From positions 1 through 48,317 of the forward strand of contig JAGZLW010000013.1 in the NCBI GenBank assembly GCA_018364455.1: a stretch of 48,317 bases of DNA, given 5' to 3'. Source of the stretch: Streptococcus mitis. GTDB taxonomy: Bacteria; Bacillota; Bacilli; Lactobacillales; Streptococcaceae. Within the stretch, counting starts at the first letter, position 1. Each line of letters begins with the position of its first letter. Positions 22,332 through 31,231 of the stretch are shown here, one piece after another. The notes beneath the pieces are model-generated. The model searched no databases and was not told the origin of the DNA. It saw only the letters and a list, made by a program, of their open reading frames with translations. A program made the position numbers and the translations under genes.

Positions 22332-24056
22332 CTAGTCCTCCTTTCCATGTTGGGATTCATTGATTTCACGATAGACTTGATTAGATTTCATCAAATCCTC
22401 GTGCTTGCCGATAGCTAGTAGCTCCCCTTTTTCCAAGAGAAGAATCTGGTCAGCCATCTGTAAAGTCGATGTTCGTTGAGAAATCAAAATTAAGCTCGTA
22501 TTTGGCAAATTTTCTCGAATAGCTTTCAAGAGCCTAGACTCGGTAATAGTGTCGAGGGCCGAAGTCGCATCATCTAGGATGAGAAACGGAGCCTGGCGCA
22601 AGACTGCTCGTGCGATAGACAGCCTTTGTTTTTGACCGCCCGAGAAATTTCGACCTCCTGCCTCAACTAGAGCATCCAAGATTCCTTCCTTTTCACTGAC
22701 AAAATCCTTTGCTTGCGCAATTTCCAAGGCCTGCCAGAGTTCTTGGTCAGTTACTTCTTGATCTAAACCTAGAGTCAAGTTGGAACGAATGGTTCCTTTA
22801 AAGAGTTCGACTTTTTGGGGCACATAGGCAATCCAAGACCGCCACTGCTCAAGATTACGAGGACTAGATCCATCTCGATAAAGGTCAATGCTCCCCTTGT
22901 CTGCTGGATAAAGTCCAAGGATGAGTTGCACCAAGCTTGATTTACCAGAACCCGTTCCCCCAATGATACCAAGGATTTGTCCTTGAGTCATATCAAAGGA
23001 AATGTCTCTCAGAGAAGGCTGGGCCGCATCAGGATAGGTAAAGGTCAGTTCTTGAACTTGTAAAACCCGCTCGCTGGTATCTTGCTTTTGTTCTAACTCT
23101 GAATGGATATCTTCTGGAGCCTCAGCAAAAACTTCCTCGATTCGCTTGGCTGAGATATAGGATTGGTTGAGGGAATTTATCAGCATGGCTAACTTGACCA
23201 ATTCCACCAAAATCTGTAGTAGATAGTTGATAAGGGCAATGAGAGCACCTTGACTTAGCAATCCTCCTTGAATAGAAATATAGCCCTGCAAGATGATGAC
23301 GAGGAGAGTTCCATTGACAATCAGATAAGTCAGAGGGGTTAATAAACTAGACCAGAAGCCTGTTTTTTCTTGCAATCTGGCATAAACTTGGTTAAGGGTT
23401 TGAAAAATTTGTAACTCTCGTTTTTCTTGGCCAAAAGCACGAATCACTCTCATTCCTTGTAATTGCTGGCGCGTTTCTTGAACCAGTTGGTCCGTTTTCT
23501 TTCTAAGACTACTGTAGAGAGGATTAACCAGTCTAGAGAGCCCTACAATAACAATGGTCAAAATGACAACCATGACCAAGAACCAGAAAGTCAGCTCAGC
23601 TGAGATTCGATAAGCCATAAAAATGGCACCAAAAACGATAATAGGCGCTCGCAAAAAGAGACGTAGGAATTGATTGATACCAGTCTGAATCTGGTAGGTA
23701 TCCGAAGTCAAGCGAGTGACCAAGCTAGAAGTGGTCAAACGATCTCTGCTGTCCTTGGGCAAGAAAAGAATATGACGATAGAGATCATCTGTCAGTCCTT
23801 TGGCAAATCCAACCGCAGCCTTAGCTGAGTAGAACTGGGCTATTAAGGCCACTACAACACCAATTACTGCAAAGATAAGGAGCAAACCAATCTGCATCCA
23901 GAGATGACCTTGATTTTTCTGGGGCAAGGATTGGTCAACAATCCTAGCAATCACCATGGGAACCAAGAGTTCAAAAACAGCTTCTAGTAGCTTGAACAAG
24001 GGTGCAAAAATCGATTCCTTGATGTAAGATTTAAAGTAAGATAATAGGTGTTTCAT
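22332..24056 (-). CDS. heterodimeric ABC exporter, subunit with degenerate ATP site
   Basis: A 574-aa half-transporter with six helices then an ATPase. Walker A is IGGTGSGKSSL and the signature is canonical (NFSGGQKQRLS), but the residue after Walker B is Asp (LILDDATSALD) instead of the catalytic Glu, and the switch His is replaced by Gln (LISQRTST). These are the hallmark changes of the non-hydrolysing partner in heterodimeric exporters. Its stop codon is separated from the partner's start by one base, so the two are translationally coupled. It is preceded by a terminator after msrAB, implying its own promoter. Confidence 0.92.
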   Translation of the reverse strand: MKHLLSYFKSYIKESIFAPLFKLLEAVFELLVPMVIARIVDQSLPQKNQGHLWMQIGLLLIFAVIGVVVALIAQFYSAKAAVGFAKGLTDDLYRHILFLPKDSRDRLTTSSLVTRLTSDTYQIQTGINQFLRLFLRAPIIVFGAIFMAYRISAELTFWFLVMVVILTIVIVGLSRLVNPLYSSLRKKTDQLVQETRQQLQGMRVIRAFGQEKRELQIFQTLNQVYARLQEKTGFWSSLLTPLTYLIVNGTLLVIILQGYISIQGGLLSQGALIALINYLLQILVELVKLAMLINSLNQSYISAKRIEEVFAEAPEDIHSELEQKQDTSERVLQVQELTFTYPDAAQPSLRDISFDMTQGQILGIIGGTGSGKSSLVQLILGLYPADKGSIDLYRDGSSPRNLEQWRSWIAYVPQKVELFKGTIRSNLTLGLDQEVTDQELWQALEIAQAKDFVSEKEGILDALVEAGGRNFSGGQKQRLSIARAVLRQAPFLILDDATSALDTITESRLLKAIRENLPNTSLILISQRTSTLQMADQILLLEKGELLAIGKHEDLMKSNQVYREINESQHGKED

Positions 24057-24089
24057 AGATCCCTTCTATTCGTTTTCTAGAAATGAAGA

Positions 24090-24110
24090 AAGTGGGAAGC
24101 ACCCACCCTC
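24090..24110 (-). terminator. candidate terminator of msrAB
   Basis: On the minus strand GTGGG - TGCTT - CCCAC is followed by TTTCTTCATTTC. Short stem and imperfect T-run. Confidence 0.5.
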
Positions 24111-24116
24111 TCTGAT

Positions 24117-25055
24117 TTATTTGTTTAAGTAAGGCAGTAGATAGCCATATCCTTCCTCTTCCATCTCATCCTTGACCACAAAGCGCAAGGATGCAGAATT
24201 AATACAGTAACGGAGGCCACCAAACTCACGCGGTCCATCTGTGAAAACATGACCCAAGTGAGCATTTCCTGACCGAGAACGAACCTCAATTCGCTCCATT
24301 CCATGACTGAGATCCTTGTAATAATGAATCAATTCCTTGGAAATCGGACGGCTAAAACTTGGCCAACCACATCCTGAGGCAAACTTATCCTTGGCAAAAA
24401 AGAGTGGCTCACCCGTCGTAATATCTACATAAATCCCTTCTTCAAAGGTTTGGTCATAGGCATTGGTAAATGGAGGCTCTGTAGCAGCTTCTTGGGTAAC
24501 ACGATAGGATTCTTCAGATAAACTGCCCTTTAACACCTCTTGACTAGGCTTTTCATAGTTAGAGGCATCAATCAATGGCTTATCAGCATCGGTCACATCG
24601 ATATGACAGTAACCTGAAGGATTTTTCTTAAGATAGTCTTGGTGGTAATCTTCAGCCAGAATGTAGTGGCGAAGTTTCTCCACCTCTACTGCAATCTTTC
24701 GCCCAAGCATGCGCTCCTGCTCCTGCACCACTGTGAAGATAGCTGGCAAGTCTGCTTTATCCTGATAATATATACCGGTCCGATACTGACGTCCACGGTC
24801 ATTCCCTTGTTGATTGACTGATAATGGATCAATAACACGGAAATAATAAAGTAAAATCTCTCTGAGTGATACTGTCTTCTCATCATAAATCACTTGAACC
24901 GTTTCTGCATGGTCTGTTTCCTTGAGCAACTGGTAATTGGTCGTTTCGACTTGTCCATTAGCGTAGCCAACACTGGTTGCTAGCACTCCAGAAATGCGTG
25001 AAAAATATTCCTCTAGGCCCCAAAAACAACCACCTGCTAGATAAATTTCTGCCAT
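24117..25055 (-). CDS. msrAB: methionine sulfoxide reductase MsrA-MsrB fusion
   Basis: Repairs both S- and R-methionine sulfoxide using thioredoxin-type reductants. The 312-aa protein fuses MsrA (about residues 1-160; catalytic Cys in GGCFWGLEEYF) to MsrB (about 175-310; CGWPSFSRPI, VRSRSGNAHLGHVF and the catalytic Cys in GGLRYCINSASLRF). No signal peptide, so this is the cytosolic type. AAAGGAGA precedes the ATG. A BOX element sits just upstream. Confidence 0.96.
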   Translation of the reverse strand: MAEIYLAGGCFWGLEEYFSRISGVLATSVGYANGQVETTNYQLLKETDHAETVQVIYDEKTVSLREILLYYFRVIDPLSVNQQGNDRGRQYRTGIYYQDKADLPAIFTVVQEQERMLGRKIAVEVEKLRHYILAEDYHQDYLKKNPSGYCHIDVTDADKPLIDASNYEKPSQEVLKGSLSEESYRVTQEAATEPPFTNAYDQTFEEGIYVDITTGEPLFFAKDKFASGCGWPSFSRPISKELIHYYKDLSHGMERIEVRSRSGNAHLGHVFTDGPREFGGLRYCINSASLRFVVKDEMEEEGYGYLLPYLNK

Positions 25056-25086
25056 CTTTATTTCTCCTTTATCAAGTTTTTAGCTA

Positions 25087-25290
25087 ATACTCTTCGAAAA
25101 TCTCTTCAAACCACGTCAGCTTACATCTGCAACCTCAAAATAGTATTTTGAGCTAACTTCGTCAGTTCTATCCACAACCTCAAAACACTGTTTTGAGCTG
25201 ACTTCGTCAGTCTTATCTACAACCTCAAAGCGGTGCTTTGAGCAACCTGCGGCTAGCTTCCTAGTTTGCTCTTTGATTTTCATTGAGTAT
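25087..25290 (+). repeat. BOX element with two full and one partial boxB
   Basis: Truncated boxA 25087-25120, partial boxB 25121-25152, full boxB units at 25153-25197 and 25198-25242, and boxC 25243-25290. It is intergenic between thrB and msrAB and in the same orientation as the other intact copies. The open frame across it is a by-product. Confidence 0.93.
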
Positions 25291-25302
25291 AAACTTATTT
25301 TC

Positions 25303-25350
25303 AAAAAAAGGATAGGAAGCTCTCTAGTCAAGAGTTTCCCCATCCTATCT
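25303..25350 (-). terminator. rho-independent terminator of hom-thrB
   Basis: On the minus strand GATAGGA pairs with TCCTATC, with an inner ACTCT/AGAG stem, and is followed by seven Ts. Confidence 0.85.
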
Positions 25351-25358
25351 TCTATTCT

Positions 25359-26228
25359 TTATTTTGCTTCTACACGGACACCTTGGGTATCAACCTTCAA
25401 GTCATGAAGCTTTCCTTTGAAGGGTTGCTTTGCCAATTCTGCCTTAATCGTTGGCATCTTGTCATGAGAAGCCAAGACCATAACTGTCGGCCCAGCACCA
25501 GAGAGGTAGGTTGCATAGGCACCATTGTCTTTGGCTACTTGCTTAATCGTCGCAAATTCTCTCACCAAGTCCTGACGATAGCGTTCATGGAAGAGGTCTC
25601 CCTCGATTGCTTGCCCAGCTGTCACCATGTCTCCTGCCAACAAGGCCGCAACCGCCACATTGGCGATAGAACTAGCTGCAACAGCTTCCTTATAGGACAA
25701 TTTCTTAGGCAAGACACCACGGCTGTCTCGAGTACGCAATTCATAGTTTGGAATGTAGGCTAGGAAATCACACTCTGGGAAGTCTGCTACAATAGCAGAA
25801 ACTTGTCCATCAACAGAGCTTGCAATAACGAGATTACCATAAATGGCTGGAGCCACATTATCAGGGTGTCCTTCAATCTTAGTCGCTAACTGCAATTTTT
25901 CATGGTCTGACAAGTTGAGTTGGCCCAATTGGTTGGCTAGTTCAATCCCAGCAACAATAACCGAGCTGGAAGAACCCAAACCACGCGCCAAGGGAACATC
26001 ACTAGTCATTTTCAAACGTCTTGGTTGCAAGTCTGGTACAATTTGCAAGGCAATTTTTAGTAAGAGATTACGCTCATCATGTGGAATCCATTTGCCAATC
26101 TGGTGTTCAATCAACCACTCATCTCGTTCTTCACAGACCTCGATTTGAAGGTACTTGGTTACAGCTACACCGACCGAGTCAAAACCTGGCCCGATATTGG
26201 CACTGGTTGCAGGTACAATAATCTTCAT
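25359..26228 (-). CDS. thrB: homoserine kinase
   Basis: Phosphorylates homoserine on the way to threonine. The 289-aa GHMP kinase starts MKIIVPATSANIGPGFDSVG, has the ATP-binding glycine/serine loop LARGLGSSSSVIVAG (about residues 84-98) and the C-terminal GAYATYLSGAGPTVM motif. Its ATG lies one base after the hom stop codon, so both are coupled. Transcription ends at a strong hairpin in the gap before the BOX. Confidence 0.97.
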   Translation of the reverse strand: MKIIVPATSANIGPGFDSVGVAVTKYLQIEVCEERDEWLIEHQIGKWIPHDERNLLLKIALQIVPDLQPRRLKMTSDVPLARGLGSSSSVIVAGIELANQLGQLNLSDHEKLQLATKIEGHPDNVAPAIYGNLVIASSVDGQVSAIVADFPECDFLAYIPNYELRTRDSRGVLPKKLSYKEAVAASSIANVAVAALLAGDMVTAGQAIEGDLFHERYRQDLVREFATIKQVAKDNGAYATYLSGAGPTVMVLASHDKMPTIKAELAKQPFKGKLHDLKVDTQGVRVEAK

Positions 26229-26229
26229 C

Positions 26230-27516
26230 TTATTCTCCTAGCACCTTGAAGGTATTCAAGAGGTCGAATTCTGAAACCTTCTTCAATTCAGCTGAGACAT
26301 TTTCAAGTTGAGATTTATTAATCTTGTGTGTGATGATGACAACACGCGCCTTGTCACCATCTTTTCCATCTTGGAGAATTTGCTTGAAGGAAATATCTTG
26401 GGCATTAAAGATTTCAGCCAATTTCAAGACCTGACCTTTTGAGTCTGGAGCCAAGATTGAGAAGTAGTAGTTTGCCTTAACATCCTCAGGATTTGCCAAG
26501 ACCAAGTCACGGCTGTATTCGTTGAAGTCTTTACCGATGGTTCCATCATTCAGGCGACGAACGATACGGACAATGTCCGCCACAACACTTGTTGCAGTTG
26601 GTTTTTGACCAGCACCTGGTCCGTAGTACATAGACTCACCAATACCGATAGATTCTACAAAAACAGCGTTCATTACGCCATTCACACTAGCAAGTGGATG
26701 CGCTTTAGGAAGGAAGGTTGGAGTCACTTCCGCAGCAATACCTGAAGGAGTTTCTTCGATAGAACCAACCAATTTCACTACATAGCCAAGTTCTTGGGCT
26801 ACAGCTACATCTTCTGGTGTGATGTTACGAATTCCCTTATGAGCCACATCGTCAAAGGCAACCTTCATACCAAAGGCAAATTGGCTCAAAATAACCATCT
26901 TGTAGGCTGCATCAATCCCATCCACGTCATTTGTCGGGTCGCTTTCTGCAAAACCAAGTCTTTGCGCTTCTGCAAGAGCATCATCGTAAGACCATCCTTC
27001 TTCCACCATCTTGGTCATCATGAAGTTAGAAGTTCCATTGACTACTCCAAGCACGCGCGTGATTTTATCAGAAGCCAAGGAATTTGCTAGAGTGCGAAGA
27101 ATTGGAATCCCACCAGCTACTGCTGCTTCGTAGTAAAGTGCTACCTTGTTAGCTTTAGCAATTTCTAACAATTCTGCACCATGGACAGCCAAAAGATCCT
27201 TATTAGCAGTAACAACGTGTTTCCCAGCTTCCAAGGCACGAGTGATAAAGGTTTTAGCTGGTTCGATACGTCCCATCAATTCCACTACGATTGTAATGTC
27301 TTGATCTGACAAAATATCATCCACATTGGTTACAAAGTTAAAGTCATTCCCTGCTGCAAGCAAGCGATTCTTCTCATCTTCATCCTTGACCAATACCTTG
27401 GCAACTTCAATCTCTGAATGTGCTGATTGATTGATTTTTTCTCCATTTTCCTTTAGGAGGAAAGGCACACCACTTGCAACGGTACCAAATCCTAGTAAAG
27501 CAATTTTAACTGTCAT
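26230..27516 (-). CDS. hom: homoserine dehydrogenase
   Basis: Reduces aspartate semialdehyde to homoserine, feeding threonine and methionine. The 428-aa protein starts MTVKIALLGFGTVASGV (NAD(P) fold), has the central GVVNGTSNFMMTKM and NDVDGIDAAYK motifs, and a C-terminal ACT domain (about residues 350-425) for feedback control by threonine. I start at 27516 behind GAGGAG; the longer frame adds 11 residues through the leader. Confidence 0.97.
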   Translation of the reverse strand: MTVKIALLGFGTVASGVPFLLKENGEKINQSAHSEIEVAKVLVKDEDEKNRLLAAGNDFNFVTNVDDILSDQDITIVVELMGRIEPAKTFITRALEAGKHVVTANKDLLAVHGAELLEIAKANKVALYYEAAVAGGIPILRTLANSLASDKITRVLGVVNGTSNFMMTKMVEEGWSYDDALAEAQRLGFAESDPTNDVDGIDAAYKMVILSQFAFGMKVAFDDVAHKGIRNITPEDVAVAQELGYVVKLVGSIEETPSGIAAEVTPTFLPKAHPLASVNGVMNAVFVESIGIGESMYYGPGAGQKPTATSVVADIVRIVRRLNDGTIGKDFNEYSRDLVLANPEDVKANYYFSILAPDSKGQVLKLAEIFNAQDISFKQILQDGKDGDKARVVIITHKINKSQLENVSAELKKVSEFDLLNTFKVLGE

Positions 27517-27547
27517 GTTTGTCTCCTCGAAATTTTCTATTATAGCC

Positions 27548-27553
27548 ATTATA
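27548..27553 (-). promoter_or_regulatory. extended -10 promoter of hom-thrB
   Basis: On the minus strand TCTGTTATAAT (TGn plus TATAAT). Two further TATAAT hexamers lie within 30 nt on either side, so the exact start point is uncertain; no clear -35. Confidence 0.45.
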
Positions 27554-27608
27554 ACAGAATTTTATGAAAATTCCTATTATAGTAAATCACTATTTCAATC
27601 TAGAAAAG

Positions 27609-27634
27609 AAAAAACGAATCTGATGATTCGCTCT
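27609..27634 (-). terminator. rho-independent terminator of mecA
   Basis: On the minus strand CGAATC - ATCA - GATTCG is followed by TTTTTTC, just after the mecA stop. Confidence 0.8.
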
Positions 27635-27667
27635 TCTTAAAATCTAGAAATAGCTTTCCAGAAATGA

Positions 27668-28405
27668 TTATCCAATCTTTTGTAGATTGAGCACTGCATC
27701 GTGATTCATCAAGACTTGACCATACTCCTGCAAGACTGAACGACTGATATCACTATCGTCCGCAAACTCGCGCATACGGGCCAACAGCCAAGCTGGATAT
27801 GGACTTGGATGATTTTCAATATCCACTAAAATGGTCAAATAATAGCGCTCATTCATCTTGTAGAGTTCAGAAGTTTCCATCTCAAAAGTCACTGTCTTAG
27901 CAAAAGCAACCAAGTCAGCCAATTTTGCAAAAGAAAGGATGTAGTAGATGTAGGGCTCTTTCTTGCTCTCAGCTTCTTGTTCAGCCTGCTCCTGCTCTTC
28001 CTCCTTGGCTTCAACCTGCTCTAGAGATTGAATGGCTTCAATATCATCCTTAGTTTTGTCTGCGATGCTTTTCTCCAAGGTTTTGATAAATTCATCTGGC
28101 GACATTTGAGCCAATTCTTCCATATCTGGTAAATCCGATAAGTCTTCAAAATCTAGATTTTGGTCAATCTTTGATTTGGTTACAAAAACATCAACCTTAT
28201 CAGGTTTTGGAGTCACACGGAAGCTCAACATACCTGTATCCAAAAAGCTTTCAGGCATCTCTAACTCATCCAAGATAGCATAAAAGAACTCTTCTGTTTT
28301 TTCTTGAGGAACGAGAAAGTCAGCAATCTCCATGCCACGATCCATCAAATCCTCTAAAGACATCGTGATTTTCAAAGTTGTATCACTAATTTGTTTCATT
28401 TTCAT
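27668..28405 (-). CDS. mecA: adaptor protein MecA
   Basis: MecA delivers substrates such as the competence sigma factor ComX/ComW system to the ClpC-ClpP protease. The 245-aa protein starts MKMKQISDTTLKITMSLEDL, has an N-terminal substrate-binding domain, an acidic glutamate/glutamine-rich linker (EAKEEEQEQAEQEAESKKE, about residues 128-146) and a C-terminal ClpC-binding domain with EPYIYYILSFAKLADL. I start at 28405, where GAGGT lies 9 nt upstream; the frame could extend five codons further. Confidence 0.95.
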   Translation of the reverse strand: MKMKQISDTTLKITMSLEDLMDRGMEIADFLVPQEKTEEFFYAILDELEMPESFLDTGMLSFRVTPKPDKVDVFVTKSKIDQNLDFEDLSDLPDMEELAQMSPDEFIKTLEKSIADKTKDDIEAIQSLEQVEAKEEEQEQAEQEAESKKEPYIYYILSFAKLADLVAFAKTVTFEMETSELYKMNERYYLTILVDIENHPSPYPAWLLARMREFADDSDISRSVLQEYGQVLMNHDAVLNLQKIG

Positions 28406-28523
28406 TGCTAGTAACCTCATACTTTCAGTTCTATCTATTATACTAGATTTTTACGATTTTATCAAAAGAAGGCTCCTCTGTCGGGATAGATTTTCCCTAG
28501 GGTAACTTCTGTAGAAGACTCTA

Positions 28524-28637
28524 ATACTCTTCGAAAATCTCTGCAAACCACGTCAGCTTTATCTACAACCTCAAAGCGGTGCTTTGAGCAACCTGCGGCT
28601 AGCTTCCTAGTTTGCTTTTTGATTTTCATTGAGTATA
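28524..28637 (+). repeat. BOX element with truncated boxA and partial boxB
   Basis: boxA is cut after CGTCAGC, followed by the distal part of one boxB (TTATCTACAACCTCAAAGCG) and a complete boxC ending TTTTCATTGAGTATA. It lies between mecA and the teichoic-acid locus. Confidence 0.92.
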
Positions 28638-28662
28638 AGAGAAAATTTCTGCAAACAAATAG

Positions 28663-28702
28663 AAAAAGCCTCCAAAATCGGCTCTTGTCCGACTTTGAAG
28701 AC
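28663..28702 (-). terminator. strong terminator of the teichoic-acid locus
   Basis: On the minus strand a 14-bp stem (28689-28702 with 28668-28681, four G-T pairs) around a 7-nt loop, followed by TTTTTC. Confidence 0.85.
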
Positions 28703-28719
28703 CTGATACATCAGAATGC

Positions 28720-29754
28720 TTATAATTTAAAGGTTGCTACACCGAGGATAGAACGATTTAAGTTTCTGAGAATTTGAAGACTTTGCTCAAATTTCTTATA
28801 ACGAGTCACTCCGTACTCTTCAACAAGAAGGACTGTATCTCTTTCCAAAAGCGATGGCACATCTTGTAAATCGACAAAATGCATTCCTTTTAAAGACTCT
28901 TGATTTTGTTTCAATTTATCTAGGATAGCTTTGTTTGAGCTAACGATTGTTAATTCTTGTCCAGCATTTTTGTATGACAAGACATCTGCTAGGTTGGCAA
29001 TTGTTGTGATCTCTGTTACAAAATCAATTTGATATTGAGAAAAATCACCTGCTCTATTGATTGTTGGGTTAAAGAGATAAACCAATACATTTCCCATCAC
29101 AACCAAAATCACACAGATCACTCCAATAACAGCTAAACGGAGAATCAAGTTTTTCACATTTAATCCAAGTGCTGTCTCACCGTTTGCATTCAATTCTTTA
29201 GAGTTGATGGTTTCCAATTTTTCAATTTTCACATTTGCATAAGTGTGTTTAAATTTCTCAATCAATCCATCAATTTTTCGCTCTAACAAGTCATTGACAT
29301 CTTTACTTGGTGTCAAAATTTTCACACCAACCCCTGCATCGTCAATCATATAGTAGACGGTCAATTTTTTCCACCAATAGTCATTCGTTGAATTTTTCAA
29401 GGTTGTTTCTGTCGTATCCAATTCACTGGCAATTTTTTTCAACTCACTAGAATCTACATCATTGAAAAGATAAGCTCCATTCAAATTCCCATCAATCAAT
29501 TTCCCGTAGAAATCACTATAACCACCAATTTGATGATTCAAAATCGTTTTGGCTGAATCTTCTGGAGGAGTAATTTTATAGCTAAGATAAGTTGAATAAC
29601 TTGTTGTGTCTTTGACAGTATTTTTATTCTTAACTGCTTTAATTGTAAATGGTACAGCAATAAGAGCAAATAAAGCGATGAGAGCTAAAATATTTACTTT
29701 TCGTTTTTTGTAAAGATTTGCAAACAAATCAGCTACTGAATAATGTTCAAACAT
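28720..29754 (-). CDS. Wzz-like chain-length / polysaccharide co-polymerase protein
   Basis: A 344-aa protein with the layout of chain-length regulators: a short cytoplasmic N-terminus, one helix at about residues 20-35, a roughly 160-residue extracellular segment, and a second helix at about 203-226 (LRLAVIGVICVILVVMGNVLVYLF). A roughly 115-residue cytoplasmic C-terminal domain follows, with no Walker or tyrosine-kinase motif. It overlaps the polymerase gene by 8 nt, so it likely controls that polymerase. I recall a proposed role of a neighbour pair TarP/TarQ in pneumococcal teichoic-acid chain formation, and this gene could be the second partner; I am not certain of that name. Confidence 0.75.
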   Translation of the reverse strand: MFEHYSVADLFANLYKKRKVNILALIALFALIAVPFTIKAVKNKNTVKDTTSYSTYLSYKITPPEDSAKTILNHQIGGYSDFYGKLIDGNLNGAYLFNDVDSSELKKIASELDTTETTLKNSTNDYWWKKLTVYYMIDDAGVGVKILTPSKDVNDLLERKIDGLIEKFKHTYANVKIEKLETINSKELNANGETALGLNVKNLILRLAVIGVICVILVVMGNVLVYLFNPTINRAGDFSQYQIDFVTEITTIANLADVLSYKNAGQELTIVSSNKAILDKLKQNQESLKGMHFVDLQDVPSLLERDTVLLVEEYGVTRYKKFEQSLQILRNLNRSILGVATFKL

Positions 29755-31216
29755 GATTTTTTTCTCCTTTGTTTAGTAGATACTGGTTTTCTTTTGTAAG
29801 TATTTTTGCTACAAATATAATCACAAGAACAATTCCCCAGAATTGCATTGTAAATAAATTGAAGAAACTTTCTGAAAAGCTACTTCTAGGCATAAAGAAT
29901 AGATTATTCAAGATGAGTAGGGACAATGCAAATAGGATTGTTCTAGAGCGATAGGCTACTTGCAACATGGCTATAAATAACATACCTAGCAAGAGACTAA
30001 GTAGAAAGACTCCTATCATACCATAGTCTGTATACAACTCCATGATATAACTACTTCCGATACCATGTCCTTTCAAATATTCCTTGTTCAAAACAAGATA
30101 GGATAGATTGTGAGCATAACTATTACTATCAATAGCCAATTCCACACTATTGGTGGTATGCTCAAAGGCTTTTCCTCCGAAAATAGCCCCCAAACTTCCC
30201 CTTGCAAAATAATCAAGAACAGGACCAAAAGTAAAATTACGGAAATCTCGGTAAGGTAGACTACTGTTAAATAGAAAACCTCGAGCCAAGACACCAAAAC
30301 TAGTCCCTTGTTTATAGATAAAGTCAAGTAAGATATCCCAGAAACCTGTATGGGAAACTTGGACATTATCCCGTACATAATTGAGCACTCCCATCGCTAA
30401 CATGAGAATAGGAGAACCTACAAAAATCGCTAACTTTTCTTTAAACCCAATCCATTTTCCCTTTTCAGTTTGCTCTCTCATAAAGTAATAAACAAAAGCA
30501 AATAAAATACTTAAAATAAAGGGATTTCGTGTCCCGATTGCCAAATGAATGGTATTAGCTGCAATGAAGGATACTAACACTGCTGTTGCCTGCCATTTCT
30601 TTGGTTTGGTTGCCAGGTACATACACATTGCATAGACCGTAAAGGTAGACAAGATGTAGGTAATATAAGGCAGTTTACTTTCAAAATTTGCATAGTAGGC
30701 ATAGTAGGAAGTCTGCAAGCGATACAGGAGTCGTTCAAATAATCTAATGAAATAGAAAGGATAGGTTAGAAGAAAAACTCCTAGTGATACAAAGCGTAAC
30801 CGCTTGATATAAATCTCTTTTAGAGGATTTCCTATCTTTGGTACTTTTATTTTCTTCCTAGCTATGAAGTAACGAGCCAGGACGCCTCCTGCGGTCAATC
30901 CCAATATCGAAACCATGACGACTATAAAGGCAAAGCGATAGGCTATGGGATGATAGGTATCCAAAGCTCCATCCCTAAAGTAATCAATGGTTGGCCTTGA
31001 TACCAGAAAGACAAAAATGGTTAAATAGAAAATAAAATGGATTAAGTAATACTTGATATCATTCCAACAAGCAATTAAGCTACTAACCAACAAGAACAAT
31101 AAAGTAGAAAGCAAGCTAACATTGTTATTATTAAACAGATACACAATTCCACTTACTAGCGTCAAGGCATAGCTGACTATGGTCAAACTAAATAATAATC
31201 GTTTTCCATCAATCAC
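29747..31216 (-). CDS. tarP: Wzy/O-antigen-polymerase-like membrane protein, putative teichoic-acid repeat polymerase
   Basis: A 489-aa protein with about a dozen membrane helices and a large loop (about residues 290-380) containing DFRNFTFGPVLDYFARGSLG and NSVELAIDSNSYAHNLSYLV, typical of Wzy polymerases. These join lipid-linked repeat units on the outer face of the membrane. The operon contains LicD, two glycosyltransferases and a Wzz-like partner. That matches the pneumococcal locus beside psr whose polymerase has been called TarP. The start is a GTG at 31214-31216 behind GGGGGTGAG. Confidence 0.75.
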   Translation of the reverse strand: MIDGKRLLFSLTIVSYALTLVSGIVYLFNNNNVSLLSTLLFLLVSSLIACWNDIKYYLIHFIFYLTIFVFLVSRPTIDYFRDGALDTYHPIAYRFAFIVVMVSILGLTAGGVLARYFIARKKIKVPKIGNPLKEIYIKRLRFVSLGVFLLTYPFYFIRLFERLLYRLQTSYYAYYANFESKLPYITYILSTFTVYAMCMYLATKPKKWQATAVLVSFIAANTIHLAIGTRNPFILSILFAFVYYFMREQTEKGKWIGFKEKLAIFVGSPILMLAMGVLNYVRDNVQVSHTGFWDILLDFIYKQGTSFGVLARGFLFNSSLPYRDFRNFTFGPVLDYFARGSLGAIFGGKAFEHTTNSVELAIDSNSYAHNLSYLVLNKEYLKGHGIGSSYIMELYTDYGMIGVFLLSLLLGMLFIAMLQVAYRSRTILFALSLLILNNLFFMPRSSFSESFFNLFTMQFWGIVLVIIFVAKILTKENQYLLNKGEKNHV

Positions 31217-31231
31217 TTGCTCACCCCCGTT

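Noticed and set aside
22331..22369. 13-codon N-terminal extension of the second ABC subunit
   Set aside because: It overlaps the partner's end; the ATG at 22330 has AAGGAGGA and is the better start.
25116..25343. 75-aa minus-strand ORF with similar repeats
   Set aside because: Same BOX artefact as above.
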